Below are positions 8,697 through 19,200 of a DNA stretch of 34,831 nucleotides, piece by piece. The DNA is taken from the IMG/VR virus record IMGVR_UViG_3300042894_001170, positions 1 through 34,831 of that record, one strand, 5' to 3'. Position numbers and translations under genes: made by a program. Position 1 is the first letter of the stretch, and each line of letters opens with the position of its first letter. The notes beneath the pieces are model-generated. The model saw nothing but the letters and a program-made list of their open reading frames with translations. It was not told the origin of the DNA and ran no database searches. Source of the stretch: a virus.

Positions 8697-9838
8697 TGCC
8701 AATCCGTAGAGGAACGTTTGCTTCAAGCATGACTGGATTGCCTATTGCTATAATCGGGGCTGTAACAAACTTCAATCAAGACAAGGCGACATTTAACGCT
8801 ATCGTAAGTGCCGAGTATCAAAGTACCACAGTTAAGTTTCAATACAACACAACAAACAACTTTGCTTCTTACACTGAAGTTACTGCTGCTAATTCTCCTG
8901 TAACCAGTCAATCTGTTGCTGCTTATTTTAACGCTACTGGTTTGTCTGTTGGGACTACCTACTATGTTCGTGCTGTTGTGAGCAACATTATTGGTACTGT
9001 TACTACTTCTTCTGTTTCGTTTACCACTTGGAGTCTTAAGACTTATTTAAATACTACGGCTGGTTCATACACTGTAAGTGTTCCTTCTATCACACCAACT
9101 GGTGGTGTGGCAATAGCGCCAACTATTTATGAAATGCTTGTTTACGGTGGAGGAGGTTCAGCGGCTTATGGAGGCGGTGGAGGAGGCGGTTATCGTATAT
9201 CAGGAAGCACACAATCCAATACGGGTGGAACGCAGTCAGTTACCATCCAAGTTGGTGCAGGTGGACCATACAACAGTTCTACCTCATTGCCTGCACCAGC
9301 AGGTCAAAATTCTATTGTAATTTTTGGTTCAACAACTTGGACTGCTGGTGGTGGTTTAGGTGGTGGATGGCTTACTAACGCCGCAGGTAGTGTAGGTACT
9401 GGAACAAACCCAGCACATGCTGGTGGGGTTGGTTACTACGGTTACACATATATTTCTGGTTACAATCAATGGACAGACCCATCATGTGGATGTTGTGCAA
9501 CTGATAAATTCGGCTTTTGTGAGACATACTGCACATGCAATAACCCCAATAGCCCTATCTACTCAACTGATTACAGCCGCTACGCAGGTGGTGGCGGTGG
9601 AGGAACTGACTCTGCTGGAGGGACTGCTGGTTATCCAGACGTAGGTGGAACTGGTGGAGCAGGAGGTGGCGCATACGGCTTGCGGGGTGGTAATGGCGGT
9701 GGCGGTGGAGGCACAAGCAGTGCTGGAGCCGCAGGTTCAGTACCAGCAGGTTCAGGTCCAATCGTAGGTACTGGTGGTACTGGTTGGTGGAATGGTGGCG
9801 TTGCTGGCGGTGTAACATTCAAATACTACGGACCATAA
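8696..9838 (+). CDS. FN3-like and glycine-rich tail adhesin
   Basis: A 380-residue protein with two parts. Residues about 25-110 look like a fibronectin type III fold: alternating strands with LSVGTTYYVRAVVSN and a closing SSVSFTTW. From about residue 145 the chain is very glycine-rich (YGGGGSAAYGGGGGGGYRI and several later blocks), interrupted by a Cys-rich loop near residues 263-282 (DPSCGCCATDKFGFCETYCTC). Glycine-rich tips of this kind occur on phage adhesins and can form polyglycine sandwich domains. The start at 8696 is chosen because it overlaps the previous stop as TAATG. Probable receptor-binding tip. Confidence 0.75.
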   Translation: MPIRRGTFASSMTGLPIAIIGAVTNFNQDKATFNAIVSAEYQSTTVKFQYNTTNNFASYTEVTAANSPVTSQSVAAYFNATGLSVGTTYYVRAVVSNIIGTVTTSSVSFTTWSLKTYLNTTAGSYTVSVPSITPTGGVAIAPTIYEMLVYGGGGSAAYGGGGGGGYRISGSTQSNTGGTQSVTIQVGAGGPYNSSTSLPAPAGQNSIVIFGSTTWTAGGGLGGGWLTNAAGSVGTGTNPAHAGGVGYYGYTYISGYNQWTDPSCGCCATDKFGFCETYCTCNNPNSPIYSTDYSRYAGGGGGGTDSAGGTAGYPDVGGTGGAGGGAYGLRGGNGGGGGGTSSAGAAGSVPAGSGPIVGTGGTGWWNGGVAGGVTFKYYGP

Positions 9839-9845
9839 GGAAATT

Positions 9846-10937
9846 ATGATTACAGTAAAACCATTTAACTTGGAAGTTTTGTCAACACACAAAGGATTCT
9901 TTTTGCTTGACGAACTTCCCAAACACGCAACAGAAGTTGATGTGTGGGTACAAACTCCAGCAGGTAATGAGTCTGTTGATTTTGTTGACATATTTAGTAT
10001 GGCAGATGGCTCCTTGCTTGCTGCATGGAAACATCCATTTCAAAAGATACAGAACCTTCAGGCTTTCTGTGACGGGGTAACACAGGTTTTAAGTTTATAC
10101 ATTGTTGAGAGGGTTTTTGATGTTTACGATAAATCACCAGATTCAGAGTATGGAACATTTATTTTTTGCCCGTCTGTTCATGTGGAGGGTGCCGACTGGC
10201 GCTGCGACCAAAACATGTACGGACCTAGGTCGTTTAAAGGTGAAAAGGTTGCTCAAATAATAAACAGTTTAGATGAAATTGTTTATTATGAACCATTCTT
10301 AAATGTCTGCGGTGCTGGACATATTATATATATCGAAACAAGAACAAAGTCAGAACTTGCAAACGAAAAATTAAACAACAGCATAATCCCTGTTACGGGA
10401 AGAACATTTCAGGAATGTTTGCGTTTGGTTTATGAATGGTCTGTGCTTGCTGAAGAACCTTTCAACTCAAAAGATGATGCCGCCGTTGCGGCTTCAAAGT
10501 TTATTAAATCTTTGAAACTGACAGAACAGGAAATTAAGGAAATTAATAGTCTTCCACAGATGCAGGTATCTAAGTTTATTTTGGGTTCTGAAACTGCAAG
10601 ACTGCGGGATATGGAAATACCTGAATTGTCTGAAGGGATTGTGAATATTCTTTTCAAGCGTATTGCGGCAAGCACGTTGTCTTTTATCGTTTCCCGAAAT
10701 CCTAGTATTTGGGATTTTGATGAAATCAAAAATCAGGAGATACTTCAGATGGAAATGGGCATTCAAAGGTTTAGGGAATACTATAAACTGCCAGAAGACA
10801 TGGATATCGAGGATGGGAATAAGGTTTTGGACCATGCTTTTATTTATTTCGAAAAACAGCATTCCTATGTGTACACACAGTTAAGGAACTTTAGAAACAA
10901 GAAGAAAGTCCTTGATGGGCTGGAGGTAACGAAATGA
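9846..10937 (+). CDS. Unknown protein between fibre and internal-protein genes
   Basis: A 363-residue protein with no family recognised. The N-terminal 130 residues look beta-rich and globular (VDVWVQTPAGNESVDFVDIF, YGTFIFCPSVHVEGADW). The C-terminal 180 residues look helical (SKDDAAVAASKFIKSLKLTEQEIKEI, LPEDMDIEDGNKVLDHAF). Its bases are more A/T-rich than those of neighbouring virion genes and the protein has none of the repeats of its neighbours, so it may be a later insertion. A good ribosome-binding site (AAGGAAA) precedes the ATG. It could be a fibre chaperone or an accessory gene; neither can be shown from sequence. Confidence 0.6.
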   Translation: MITVKPFNLEVLSTHKGFFLLDELPKHATEVDVWVQTPAGNESVDFVDIFSMADGSLLAAWKHPFQKIQNLQAFCDGVTQVLSLYIVERVFDVYDKSPDSEYGTFIFCPSVHVEGADWRCDQNMYGPRSFKGEKVAQIINSLDEIVYYEPFLNVCGAGHIIYIETRTKSELANEKLNNSIIPVTGRTFQECLRLVYEWSVLAEEPFNSKDDAAVAASKFIKSLKLTEQEIKEINSLPQMQVSKFILGSETARLRDMEIPELSEGIVNILFKRIAASTLSFIVSRNPSIWDFDEIKNQEILQMEMGIQRFREYYKLPEDMDIEDGNKVLDHAFIYFEKQHSYVYTQLRNFRNKKKVLDGLEVTK

Positions 10938-10950
10938 CGTACTATAGAGG
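10927..10950 (+). promoter_or_regulatory. Promoter-like motif 3 (GTACTATAGAGG)
   Basis: TAACGAAATGAC then GTACTATAGAGG, 10 bases before the ATG of the first internal-protein gene. AGAGGA also serves as the ribosome-binding site, so part of the conservation here could reflect translation. The core ACTATAGAG is identical to that of the motif at 1305. Confidence 0.4.
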
Positions 10951-10956
10951 ATTTGT

Positions 10957-11397
10957 ATGAGCAATATTGACTACACAGGATTTACACAGCGCCAAAGAGC
11001 CGCAGGGAGCCAGTATGGCTCCAAGACGGCTTCTAACGCCTATGCCCGTTTCTTGTCTCAACAGCGTGGTTCTAGGAAGAAGTTTGGGCTTCAACAGGAT
11101 TATGAGAAGCAGGCACCGAAGGTGGTTGGCGGATACACACAGCGTGGTCTTGCTGGGCCTGGTGTTAAGTCGGGTATTTTTCAGAAGGGTATGAATGAGT
11201 TTGCTAGTCAGAATTTGAATGATATTAATGATGTTAATACTGAGATTGCTAGCGATATGGACCAGTTCAATTTGCTTGACCGTCAAAACAAGGCAGAGTA
11301 TGAAGACCAACTGGCCGCTATTCAGGCCGAGAAGCAACAGCAGATTGCTAATACAGCAGCAACTTTACAGGCTTTTAAGCCGTTCTTAGGAGGATAA
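10957..11397 (+). CDS. Small internal virion protein
   Basis: A 146-residue, Gln- and Lys-rich, largely helical protein (LDRQNKAEYEDQLAAIQAEK near the C-terminus looks coiled coil). Location at the head of a run of four genes after the fibres and ending in the giant protein corresponds to the internal core/ejection proteins of podoviruses. These leave the capsid with the DNA and help it cross the envelope. No motif pins down the exact role. The start follows AGAGGA by five bases, and the stop is two bases before the next ATG. Confidence 0.55.
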   Translation: MSNIDYTGFTQRQRAAGSQYGSKTASNAYARFLSQQRGSRKKFGLQQDYEKQAPKVVGGYTQRGLAGPGVKSGIFQKGMNEFASQNLNDINDVNTEIASDMDQFNLLDRQNKAEYEDQLAAIQAEKQQQIANTAATLQAFKPFLGG

Positions 11398-11398
11398 C

Positions 11399-12259
11399 AT
11401 GGCCGTAGCAAAAGATGAGGGTCCAGCAACCAAGGGGCTGGTTGGTGTTAAAGATAAAAAATCTAAAACACCTAAGGGTGGTACTTCGTACACTGGTGCT
11501 TCGGGTCAGTATGCTTGGCGTAAGCCTGCACCTGTTGGTACTGCGATAACGCCACAGCAACAAAACATAAAGTCTCCTGCTCAAATTGCTAGGGAAGCAG
11601 CCATCATTGCCAAAGATGGAGCATTGACTGGTGTCGGAGGTGGAGGTGGTGCTGGTGGTCCTAGTCCACTTGACCGCTATACACAGGCTATTCAGGGTAT
11701 GCTTACTAGTGGTTCGTATCGTCAACCACAGGATGATTTGCTTGCTAAACTTACCGAAATGTATGGTCAGGCACAGCCACAGATTAATACTGCTATGGAT
11801 AGTTTGACTGGTTTTCTTCAGGGGCAGTCTAATCCTTATGCTGGTTTGCAGGCTCAAACAACGCAGGTTACGCCTCAGTTGTCTGAGTTGCTTCAGTCGC
11901 AAGGTGTTGACCAAACTCCTTTGCAACAGTTGGCTGCTGTAACGCAGGCACAGAACACTGGTCAGTCTGATGCGTTTCAAAACCTGATTGGTTCTATGCA
12001 GAACATGTGGCAGGGTAACCAGGCTGGGCAGATTTCTGATGTGGCTGCACAGAGGGCTGGTTTGCAAACGCAATTAGAGAATTCTAGATTGGGTGCTGGT
12101 ACACAGTTGAACACTCAGGCTGCTGGTCAACAGCAGGATTTGATGAAGATGTTGCTGGAGGCGTTGTCTAAAGGTGGACGACCTAACAAGGGTGGGTTGT
12201 TTGGTGAAAGCAACACGGCTGCAAGGCTACCAATCAAAGTTGGAAGAAAAGGTAAATAA
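11399..12259 (+). CDS. Gln/Gly-rich internal virion protein
   Basis: A 286-residue protein with a basic, probably disordered N-terminus, a Gly run (VGGGGGAGGPS) near residue 85, then a Gln-rich helical region (QAQTTQVTPQLSELLQSQGV). It ends in a basic tail (RLPIKVGRKGK). Low-complexity Gln-rich composition is common among podovirus ejection proteins. An AGGAGG ribosome-binding site overlaps the end of the previous gene, and the stop overlaps the next ATG (TAATG at 12257). No enzymatic motif is seen. Confidence 0.55.
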   Translation: MAVAKDEGPATKGLVGVKDKKSKTPKGGTSYTGASGQYAWRKPAPVGTAITPQQQNIKSPAQIAREAAIIAKDGALTGVGGGGGAGGPSPLDRYTQAIQGMLTSGSYRQPQDDLLAKLTEMYGQAQPQINTAMDSLTGFLQGQSNPYAGLQAQTTQVTPQLSELLQSQGVDQTPLQQLAAVTQAQNTGQSDAFQNLIGSMQNMWQGNQAGQISDVAAQRAGLQTQLENSRLGAGTQLNTQAAGQQQDLMKMLLEALSKGGRPNKGGLFGESNTAARLPIKVGRKGK

Positions 12260-13281
12260 TGGACCCAGTAGTTTTACAGTTGCTTATGCAAATGTCGCAA
12301 GCCAAAGGTGGAAACAGGAATCTGTCGGGAACGCTTAACAACATGGATAATCCTTTGTTGTTGGCTTTGGCTGGTGTTTTGGACCCTATGAGCGGTCAGG
12401 GCGCTGGACAGTCTAGTGGTATTTATAATCAGTTTGCTAACGACCCTAATACTCCTGCTACTGTTCAGCAGGTTATGGATTGGGTTGACCAGGGTTTAAA
12501 CAAGTACCAGATTGAGTCTATGGTGACTCAACTGCCTGATGCTGTTGTTATGGATGGCGGATACACAAAGAAGCAACTTGTTTCTATGGCTAATGATATG
12601 ACTAAACAGCGTTCTACTGGTGCAGACAAGAATGTATTCGAGAAGGCTGGTTACCGTAATCCTAATGATGTGTATGGTTTGATGGATGCCCCTTTGTCTG
12701 CTGATTCGCAGCAACGTTTGGTTGAGTTGCAAACAGAGTATGAGCCGATAGAAAATAAGATGGCTAACCAGGAATCTCGTTCACGTGTGGCGGCTAATAA
12801 GATGCGTGGTTTTGGTACTGAAGTTAAATCTACGCTGGCTGATGATTTAAAAAGAGAAGCAAATACTTTGACGACAGGCATGGCTAGTGTTGCTATGCGT
12901 AATTTAGCCAAGTATGTAGCATCTAATCCTTATTTGACTGTTGAGGATTTAAATGAGCAGGTTGATTCCATTGCTTCTACAACTTCTGCTCGTCCTGGCG
13001 AAGTTAAACAATTTAAAAAACGTGCTTTAAAATATGTTGATGCTCTTGCCAAAACAGCAACTCCTGCTTCTGAAGTTAAAAGTATGGACCGTGGCAAGTC
13101 TGTTGCCGATTGGGAGCAGTCCAAAATTGAAGAGTCTAAGATTAAGGCTGAGGCGTCTAATAATGCTCGTTTGCAGGAAGCCATTAGGCAGGCCAACTTG
13201 GACCAGGCTGCAAGGGCAGGGCGGACACCGTTTACAGACCAGGCTTCTCAGTTGATGAAATTCATTGCTGGGACGAAGTAA
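12259..13281 (+). CDS. Internal virion protein, helical
   Basis: A 340-residue, predominantly helical protein. The N-terminus is Met/Leu/Gln-rich (DPVVLQLLMQMSQAKGGN). The middle contains QVMDWVDQGLNKYQIESMV. The C-terminal third is charged and probably coiled coil (WEQSKIEESKIKAEASNNAR). It lies between the Gln-rich protein and the 2804-residue protein, matching the second or third internal core protein of short-tailed phages. The TAATG overlap with the upstream gene indicates coupled translation. Its function cannot be assigned more closely from sequence. Confidence 0.55.
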   Translation: MDPVVLQLLMQMSQAKGGNRNLSGTLNNMDNPLLLALAGVLDPMSGQGAGQSSGIYNQFANDPNTPATVQQVMDWVDQGLNKYQIESMVTQLPDAVVMDGGYTKKQLVSMANDMTKQRSTGADKNVFEKAGYRNPNDVYGLMDAPLSADSQQRLVELQTEYEPIENKMANQESRSRVAANKMRGFGTEVKSTLADDLKREANTLTTGMASVAMRNLAKYVASNPYLTVEDLNEQVDSIASTTSARPGEVKQFKKRALKYVDALAKTATPASEVKSMDRGKSVADWEQSKIEESKIKAEASNNARLQEAIRQANLDQAARAGRTPFTDQASQLMKFIAGTK

Positions 13282-13298
13282 CGATTTCCATATAGAGT
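13279..13298 (+). promoter_or_regulatory. Promoter-like motif 4 (CATATAGAGT)
   Basis: TAACGATTTC then CATATAGAGT, ending one base before the ATG of the giant gene at 13299. As at 3747, initiation at the G would leave a four-base leader, and no Shine-Dalgarno sequence is present at a normal distance. Leaderless messages are common in actinobacteria, so this layout could work in such a host. Confidence 0.4.
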
Positions 13299-16200
13299 AT
13301 GGCTAATCCGTATACAGACCAGAGGGCTTTGCTTGCCCGACTGCAACAACAAAACACTGGTGCAGCAACCTCTAGGGTTGCGCCTGGACCTTTACCATCT
13401 AAGGCTGGTATCACTTTAAGCAACACAGCCACGAATATGGCTATTACTAACCCTGCTCTCAGGTCCAAGATTGAGGCTATTGCGGCCAACAAGCCACAGG
13501 GCGCTGGTGGCGTTATTGGTGTGCTTGGCACGGCTCTAAAGCCGTTGTCGGTGTTGGCTCTTCCTGGTCGTGCTGTTGTTGGTAGTGTTCGTGAACTTGC
13601 TGATGTTATGGATGGTAATCCAAACACTACTGCTAGTTTTGGTGATTTCCGCAAAAACATGTCTGACCCTACGTTTGGGTTTGGTAAAGCATTTAAAATC
13701 AATACAGGAAGCATTTGGCTTGACAGAGGTATCGGCCTTGTTGGCGACCTCGCTTTAGACCCTTTAACTTATCTTACTGCTGGTACAGGCAAGTTTGCTG
13801 GTATGGCTGGGAACGTTGATTTGGCTGCTAAGGTTTTGGGTATAACTAACGACGCTGCTTTGGCAGGTCGTGTTGCTAAGTATGGTCGTGGAGCGTCAGG
13901 GTTGACAGACGATATTCTTCAGGGTGCTGGTGCTAACCGTCACGGCTTGTATATGTTTGGAAAGAAACTTGGTAAGGCTGGGGAAATGCAGCAGGGTTTC
14001 CGCATTCCTGGTACTGGTGCGCTGGGTCAAATGACCAGCGCTTCCATGTCTAGACTGCGTGTGTCTGTAATGGGTACAAAAGGTGGAAAGTTTCTACAAA
14101 AGATTACTATGCCTCCTGACATGCTTGAAGCACGAGTGGCTTTGCGTCAAGGAACTTTAGGCTCTACTGACGCTGTTAGAGCAGTTATTGGGGCTATACA
14201 GTCGGAACCTATTCAGCGTATGACCACAGGTACTGTTCGTCAAGCCGAGGCTGCTTCTATGGAGCAGTTCCTTAAAGAACTTGACGTTATGGGTGCTGAA
14301 TCGTATGGTGATGATTTGCATAAGATGATAACAAGCGAAGGTGCCTACAACGCTGGTACAGCAGAGCAACGCATGATTGTTGATGCTATTAAAGAAAAGT
14401 TTGCTTATTTTGAAACCAATGTAGACGCTGCTCGTCAAGTTATTGACGACACTAGTCCTCCTTTTGGTATGAAAGACTACTTCCCAATGATGCAAACTGA
14501 TGAGGCTATTGCATTCAGGTCTAATGGTTCTGCTGCTGCTGAAGAGTTGAATACTATTTACCGTCGTGACCCTCTTGAGGGTGGTAATAACTTTAGAACT
14601 AGAACCCTTGAAGAAGGCGACATTTTCTTTGGTCATCGGCTTACACAGTCGGATATTGACGGTGGTATCGAGGCTTTAAACACTATTGCGACACGTGAAG
14701 GTACTGGTTTTACTGGTAAGTTTTTCGAGACTGATGTTAAGAAAGTTTTAACTAAGTATGTTGATTCTTATGCTCAAGAGATGGGTATTCTTGAGAAGCA
14801 TAAGTTTCTTGTTGAGTCTGGATTTTGGACTCATGCAGATAATGTAACTACAGGCAAGTATGTATTAGATAAAGAGTTGATTGATTCTGTAAAGAAGAAC
14901 ATTAAAACTTTAGATAACGACCTCAAGGCTTTGCATTATTCTGTTCAGAAGTCACATATTGGTTTTTCCCAGGCTTTAGATGATTATGTTAAACAACTTG
15001 AAGAAACATTAACAAACTTCAAGAGTGCTACTGGCGAGTTGGGGCAGATGGAAACACTTGCTGCTTCAAAGCAAGTGTTGGAAGATGCTCTTAGTGGTTC
15101 TTTGACTGCTGGTGCTGATGAACTGCGTTTGTTGGCTGACAATCTTGGAAACATGAAAGCAGGATATGCCAAGTTGATGGGTCTTGAAATTAGCGGCAAG
15201 AACATTGTTGTTGCTGGTACAGAAGAACTTGCTGATGTGCCTATGACTCTTGATGGTTTGATTTCAACTATTGATGATGTTCAGCGTGAGGTTTACGCTC
15301 TTGGTGAACAGATGGACAATCTTGCCATAGATAGGGTTGGCACGGAACTAGAGGCTGCTGCTAAGCAAGCCGAGTTAGAAATGAAGAAAGTGGAAGACAG
15401 AATGCGGGAACTTGTTCCTCGCATTCAGAATGTTACTCAGTTTGCTAACCAACTGGAAAGTGCTTTTGAATCTTTGGCTACTGGCTCTAACTTGGCGGAC
15501 TTTAACGAGCATGTAGTTAAGGTTGTTGCTATGGCCATGCGTGATGGTCAGATTGGTTCTGATACTGTACAGAAGTGGATTAAAGAACAATATGATTTCT
15601 CAGGCAGGTTAGAAACTGCTTTGCGCAACCTAAGCAACGAGCCTGGTAGCCTGTTTGAACGTACCAACCAAATAGTTAATACGATGAAGATTAGTAATAT
15701 TACTAAGATGAATCCATCTGAGTTTTACGATAATCTTACTAAGATGTTTACTGGAGAAATGACTCACGCTCGGGTGCGTGAGATGGCTGTGTATGCGCTT
15801 CTAAATAATGATATAATTTATGGGGATAATGTTCCAGAGTTGCTTAAGCCTTTGCGTGCTAAGTTGGAGGATTTGATTGAGAAATCTGCCCAGGCAGAAG
15901 CGTACGCTGATACAATCAGAAAGGCGGACACTACGGGTAACCGTATGAATGCCGCCAGGGTTTGGGAAAAGCAATGGGAGCCCGCCTATCAGCGTGTGCA
16001 GAATGACCGTGAGGCTCTTGCTGAGTTTGAAGAATTTCGTGATTCTTTTACTGCCGTAATTAACGACCTTGACGATACCTCAATACTTGACAGCACTATT
16101 ACCGATGCGATGCTTGACAGATACTATGATAAGTATCCCTTTTTGCAACAACTTGTTCCTCAAGAGCAAAGCGCAGAAGGTTTTATTACTGACTTGATGA

Positions 16201-19200
16201 ATAGTTCAATGGTAACCAATGGTGAAATGCTTGATGGCATGTTGGTTAGTGATGTTGGTTTGGGTCGTGGTGCTGGTGATTCGGCTGACCGTTTAACCTT
16301 TAGGGATTTGCTTGCCAAAGTTGAGTCGGCTATTGCTCAGAAACAAGCACTGTGGGAAACAGCCGTTTACAGGATTGGCCCTGGTGGGGTCGGTGAGAAA
16401 TTTTATACTGGTAAGGAAATTGTTAGACGTTTTGACCGTGCTAAACAAATTAAAAACATCCTTTCAGACCTGAACAAAAAGCGTGCTCAAGAAGCAGAGT
16501 TTTTATTTAACGAAGCCGACAAGGCTCGTGGTGGAATTTATCGTGACTTGTTTACCCCTGAGAAACAAGCACGATATCAAGAACTAAAACTCATAAATCA
16601 GAAGCGTGCCTTGACGCCTGCGGAAAAGAAAGAGTTTACTCTTTTTGAAAAAGCAGATAACCTTAAACTTGAATCAGAGACACGTGCTGCACAAAAAAGC
16701 GGTGCCGATAGATATCAAGAACTTGATAATGAATTGGCTGAACTTACTGGTGGTGGAAGTCTAGTTAGGCCTGAATGGTTTGATGGCGAAGTTAATGCAA
16801 AACTAGATTTGGCTAACTCTATTTTAGAGTATCAAATGGTTTCTGAAGTTCACACACGTTTTAAGGCTATTGTAACATATACAGAGGCTATGGGGTATGT
16901 TCCTACAGAGGCTATGTTTGCTAAAATAACCGAGGGTGTTTCTAGCAAGTTTATGCCTATTTTGGATAGTAAGATTAGCGAATCAATTCGTGCTCGTATT
17001 ATTATGCAAAGAATTGATGAAGAGATTGCCGTAGCAATCAATGCAGGTAGAAATGTTGATGGCGTTTCTGTTGCTTCTCTTTTTAAACAAAAAATGGCTG
17101 GATTAACTTCTGCTGAAAGAAAAGTTGTAGAGGCTGTTATCGGTACTCGCATTTCTTGGGGTGCAGACCCATGGACTTTGAAGCGTGGTAAGGCTGCATG
17201 GATTAAGGCAAACGTTCCAGAAGGCACTACGGCTTCTAAGGCTGAAACAATGTGGGTTAAGGCTGTGGTTCAACCATGGTATGTAAACGCCGTCCCTGGT
17301 GGCCCTTTATATAAGAATAGAATGTTAGATGCCCTTAATGAGGCATCAAAAGGTAGAAGTCGTGCTGCTAGAAAGCAATTGTCATCTCCTTGGGCTGATG
17401 ATGCAACGCCCGATATAGTCAAGTCTTGGTTTGAAGATATTCTTGGTACAGGCAACTCTGTTATTGGCGGACGTCGTGCTAGAGCGGCTGCGGCTGGTGT
17501 TGATGGGGAAATTGAACAGCGAATTTACGGAATGAAACAAGTTCGTGCAAAGTTTAAAACCATGATTGCCCCCGACATGAACATGGAAGATTTCTTTCTG
17601 CTTGGACCACAACGTTCAAACAAAACACCATCTCTTTATGCTCAGTTCCTGCAAGACTATGCTGATGATTTGGAACGTCGCATTGCTGCTAAGAGGGCAG
17701 TTGATAAACGTATTGTAGACCCTGTTACTGGTCGTCCACAAATTGGTAGTGTTGAAGAACTTATTGCTCAAGAAAAAGGAAAGGTTGAAGGATATCTTTC
17801 TGGTACTATTGATTTGCCTGATGGTATTACTGCCGAGTTCAAGGTTGCTTTAAATAAGAAACGTGCTGCTGTAGAAGCGCAGAATGCTATTGATGCTGCA
17901 CAGAAATCACTTGATGATTCTGTTGCACTCAAGCCCGAACTTGATGCTATTAATAAAACGTCAAAGTCTCGCTGGTTGACCAAGGAAGAAAAAGCCCGTA
18001 AGGTTGAAATTGAAAAGCAAGTTAAGAAGTTGCAAAACGACCTTACAAAGGCTAAAGAGAAGGGCAAGAAAGTAGAAAAACTTACTGCCAAAGAGCAGAG
18101 GTTTTTTGCTGGTCTAGTTGAATCCGTTGACGAGACTGGCACTAGGTCTTTTGAATACACAGTACCCAAAGGTACGCCAGTTGTTCCTAGAGGGCCAAAG
18201 GCTTTGGCTCGTGAGGCTGCTGAAGATGCGCTAGTTAAAACCAGTGAAGAGAGTGCTATTCCAAGAGAAGCGGCTAGGGCGTTAGCGCAATACAGCGAGG
18301 CCATGCAGACACCTATGCATGCTAAGGCGAAGCAGGATGAACAGTTAGTCAGGGTTATGCAGGCTTTGGCTGGATTTGATATGCATAAAGTTCCCAAGTT
18401 TGTATCAGCGTCTGACGGGTCTACTGTTGCTACTTATGCTACTGGTGCTCCTATCACTTTCTCTGATGCTCAATGGCGCTCTTTGTTTCATGGAGTGCCA
18501 CAAGAACGACTTAGTTTTAATCGTGGTAAAGCACAAATAGAGTTAGACCGTCTTCGTGTAGATTTGCGCAACATTGACAGAGAACTTGCAGACATGAACG
18601 TTAGGTATAATGAACTTCAAACTCAGGTGGGGGCATCACGGTTTCCTAGTTTGCGTCGTGCGATACAGGAAATGTCTGAAGAGATTAAACTGGTAGAGTC
18701 ACGGCGTTATTCATTGCTTAATGATATTGATGAGCAAAAAATTGTTATTGAATCTTTGGCTGATGGGATTCAGTCTGTTGCTTTAGGTAAAATAAAGATT
18801 CTTGTTGAAGGACGTTTTGCTCCTGATGGCGAGATGATTCAGGCACCTATTTTTGATGAAAATGGATTAAAGCGTTGGCTTGAACATATGCATCCTACGC
18901 AGTCTCTTATGAGGGACGAAAAGTTTGGTGATTTGGGCTTGTTGGTTGAAAAAACAACTAAAGACCGACTATCAGAGGCCAAGGTTACCACCACTAATTA
19001 TGTTCCAATTATGCAAACCTCAGAAGCCATGCGTTTCATGGGATTGTCTAACGACGCAGAACGAGCATCTGCTCGTGCTGCTAATGTGGCAAAAACATGG
19101 GAGGCAAGTCCAGAGTATGCTCATCTTCAACGCATGTCACAGTTGGAAAGCAACTCATTTATTGTTATGCTCAAGCATCAACAAGACCAGGTTGGTTCCG

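Noticed and set aside
11375-12073. 232-codon open frame on the - strand
   Set aside because: It runs opposite two convincing + strand virion genes, has a Ser/Arg/Leu-skewed composition typical of a shadow frame, and no start signal.
17768-18397. 209-codon open frame on the - strand
   Set aside because: It lies entirely within the giant + strand gene; the Ser/Ala/Leu-rich protein has no recognisable domain or ribosome-binding site.
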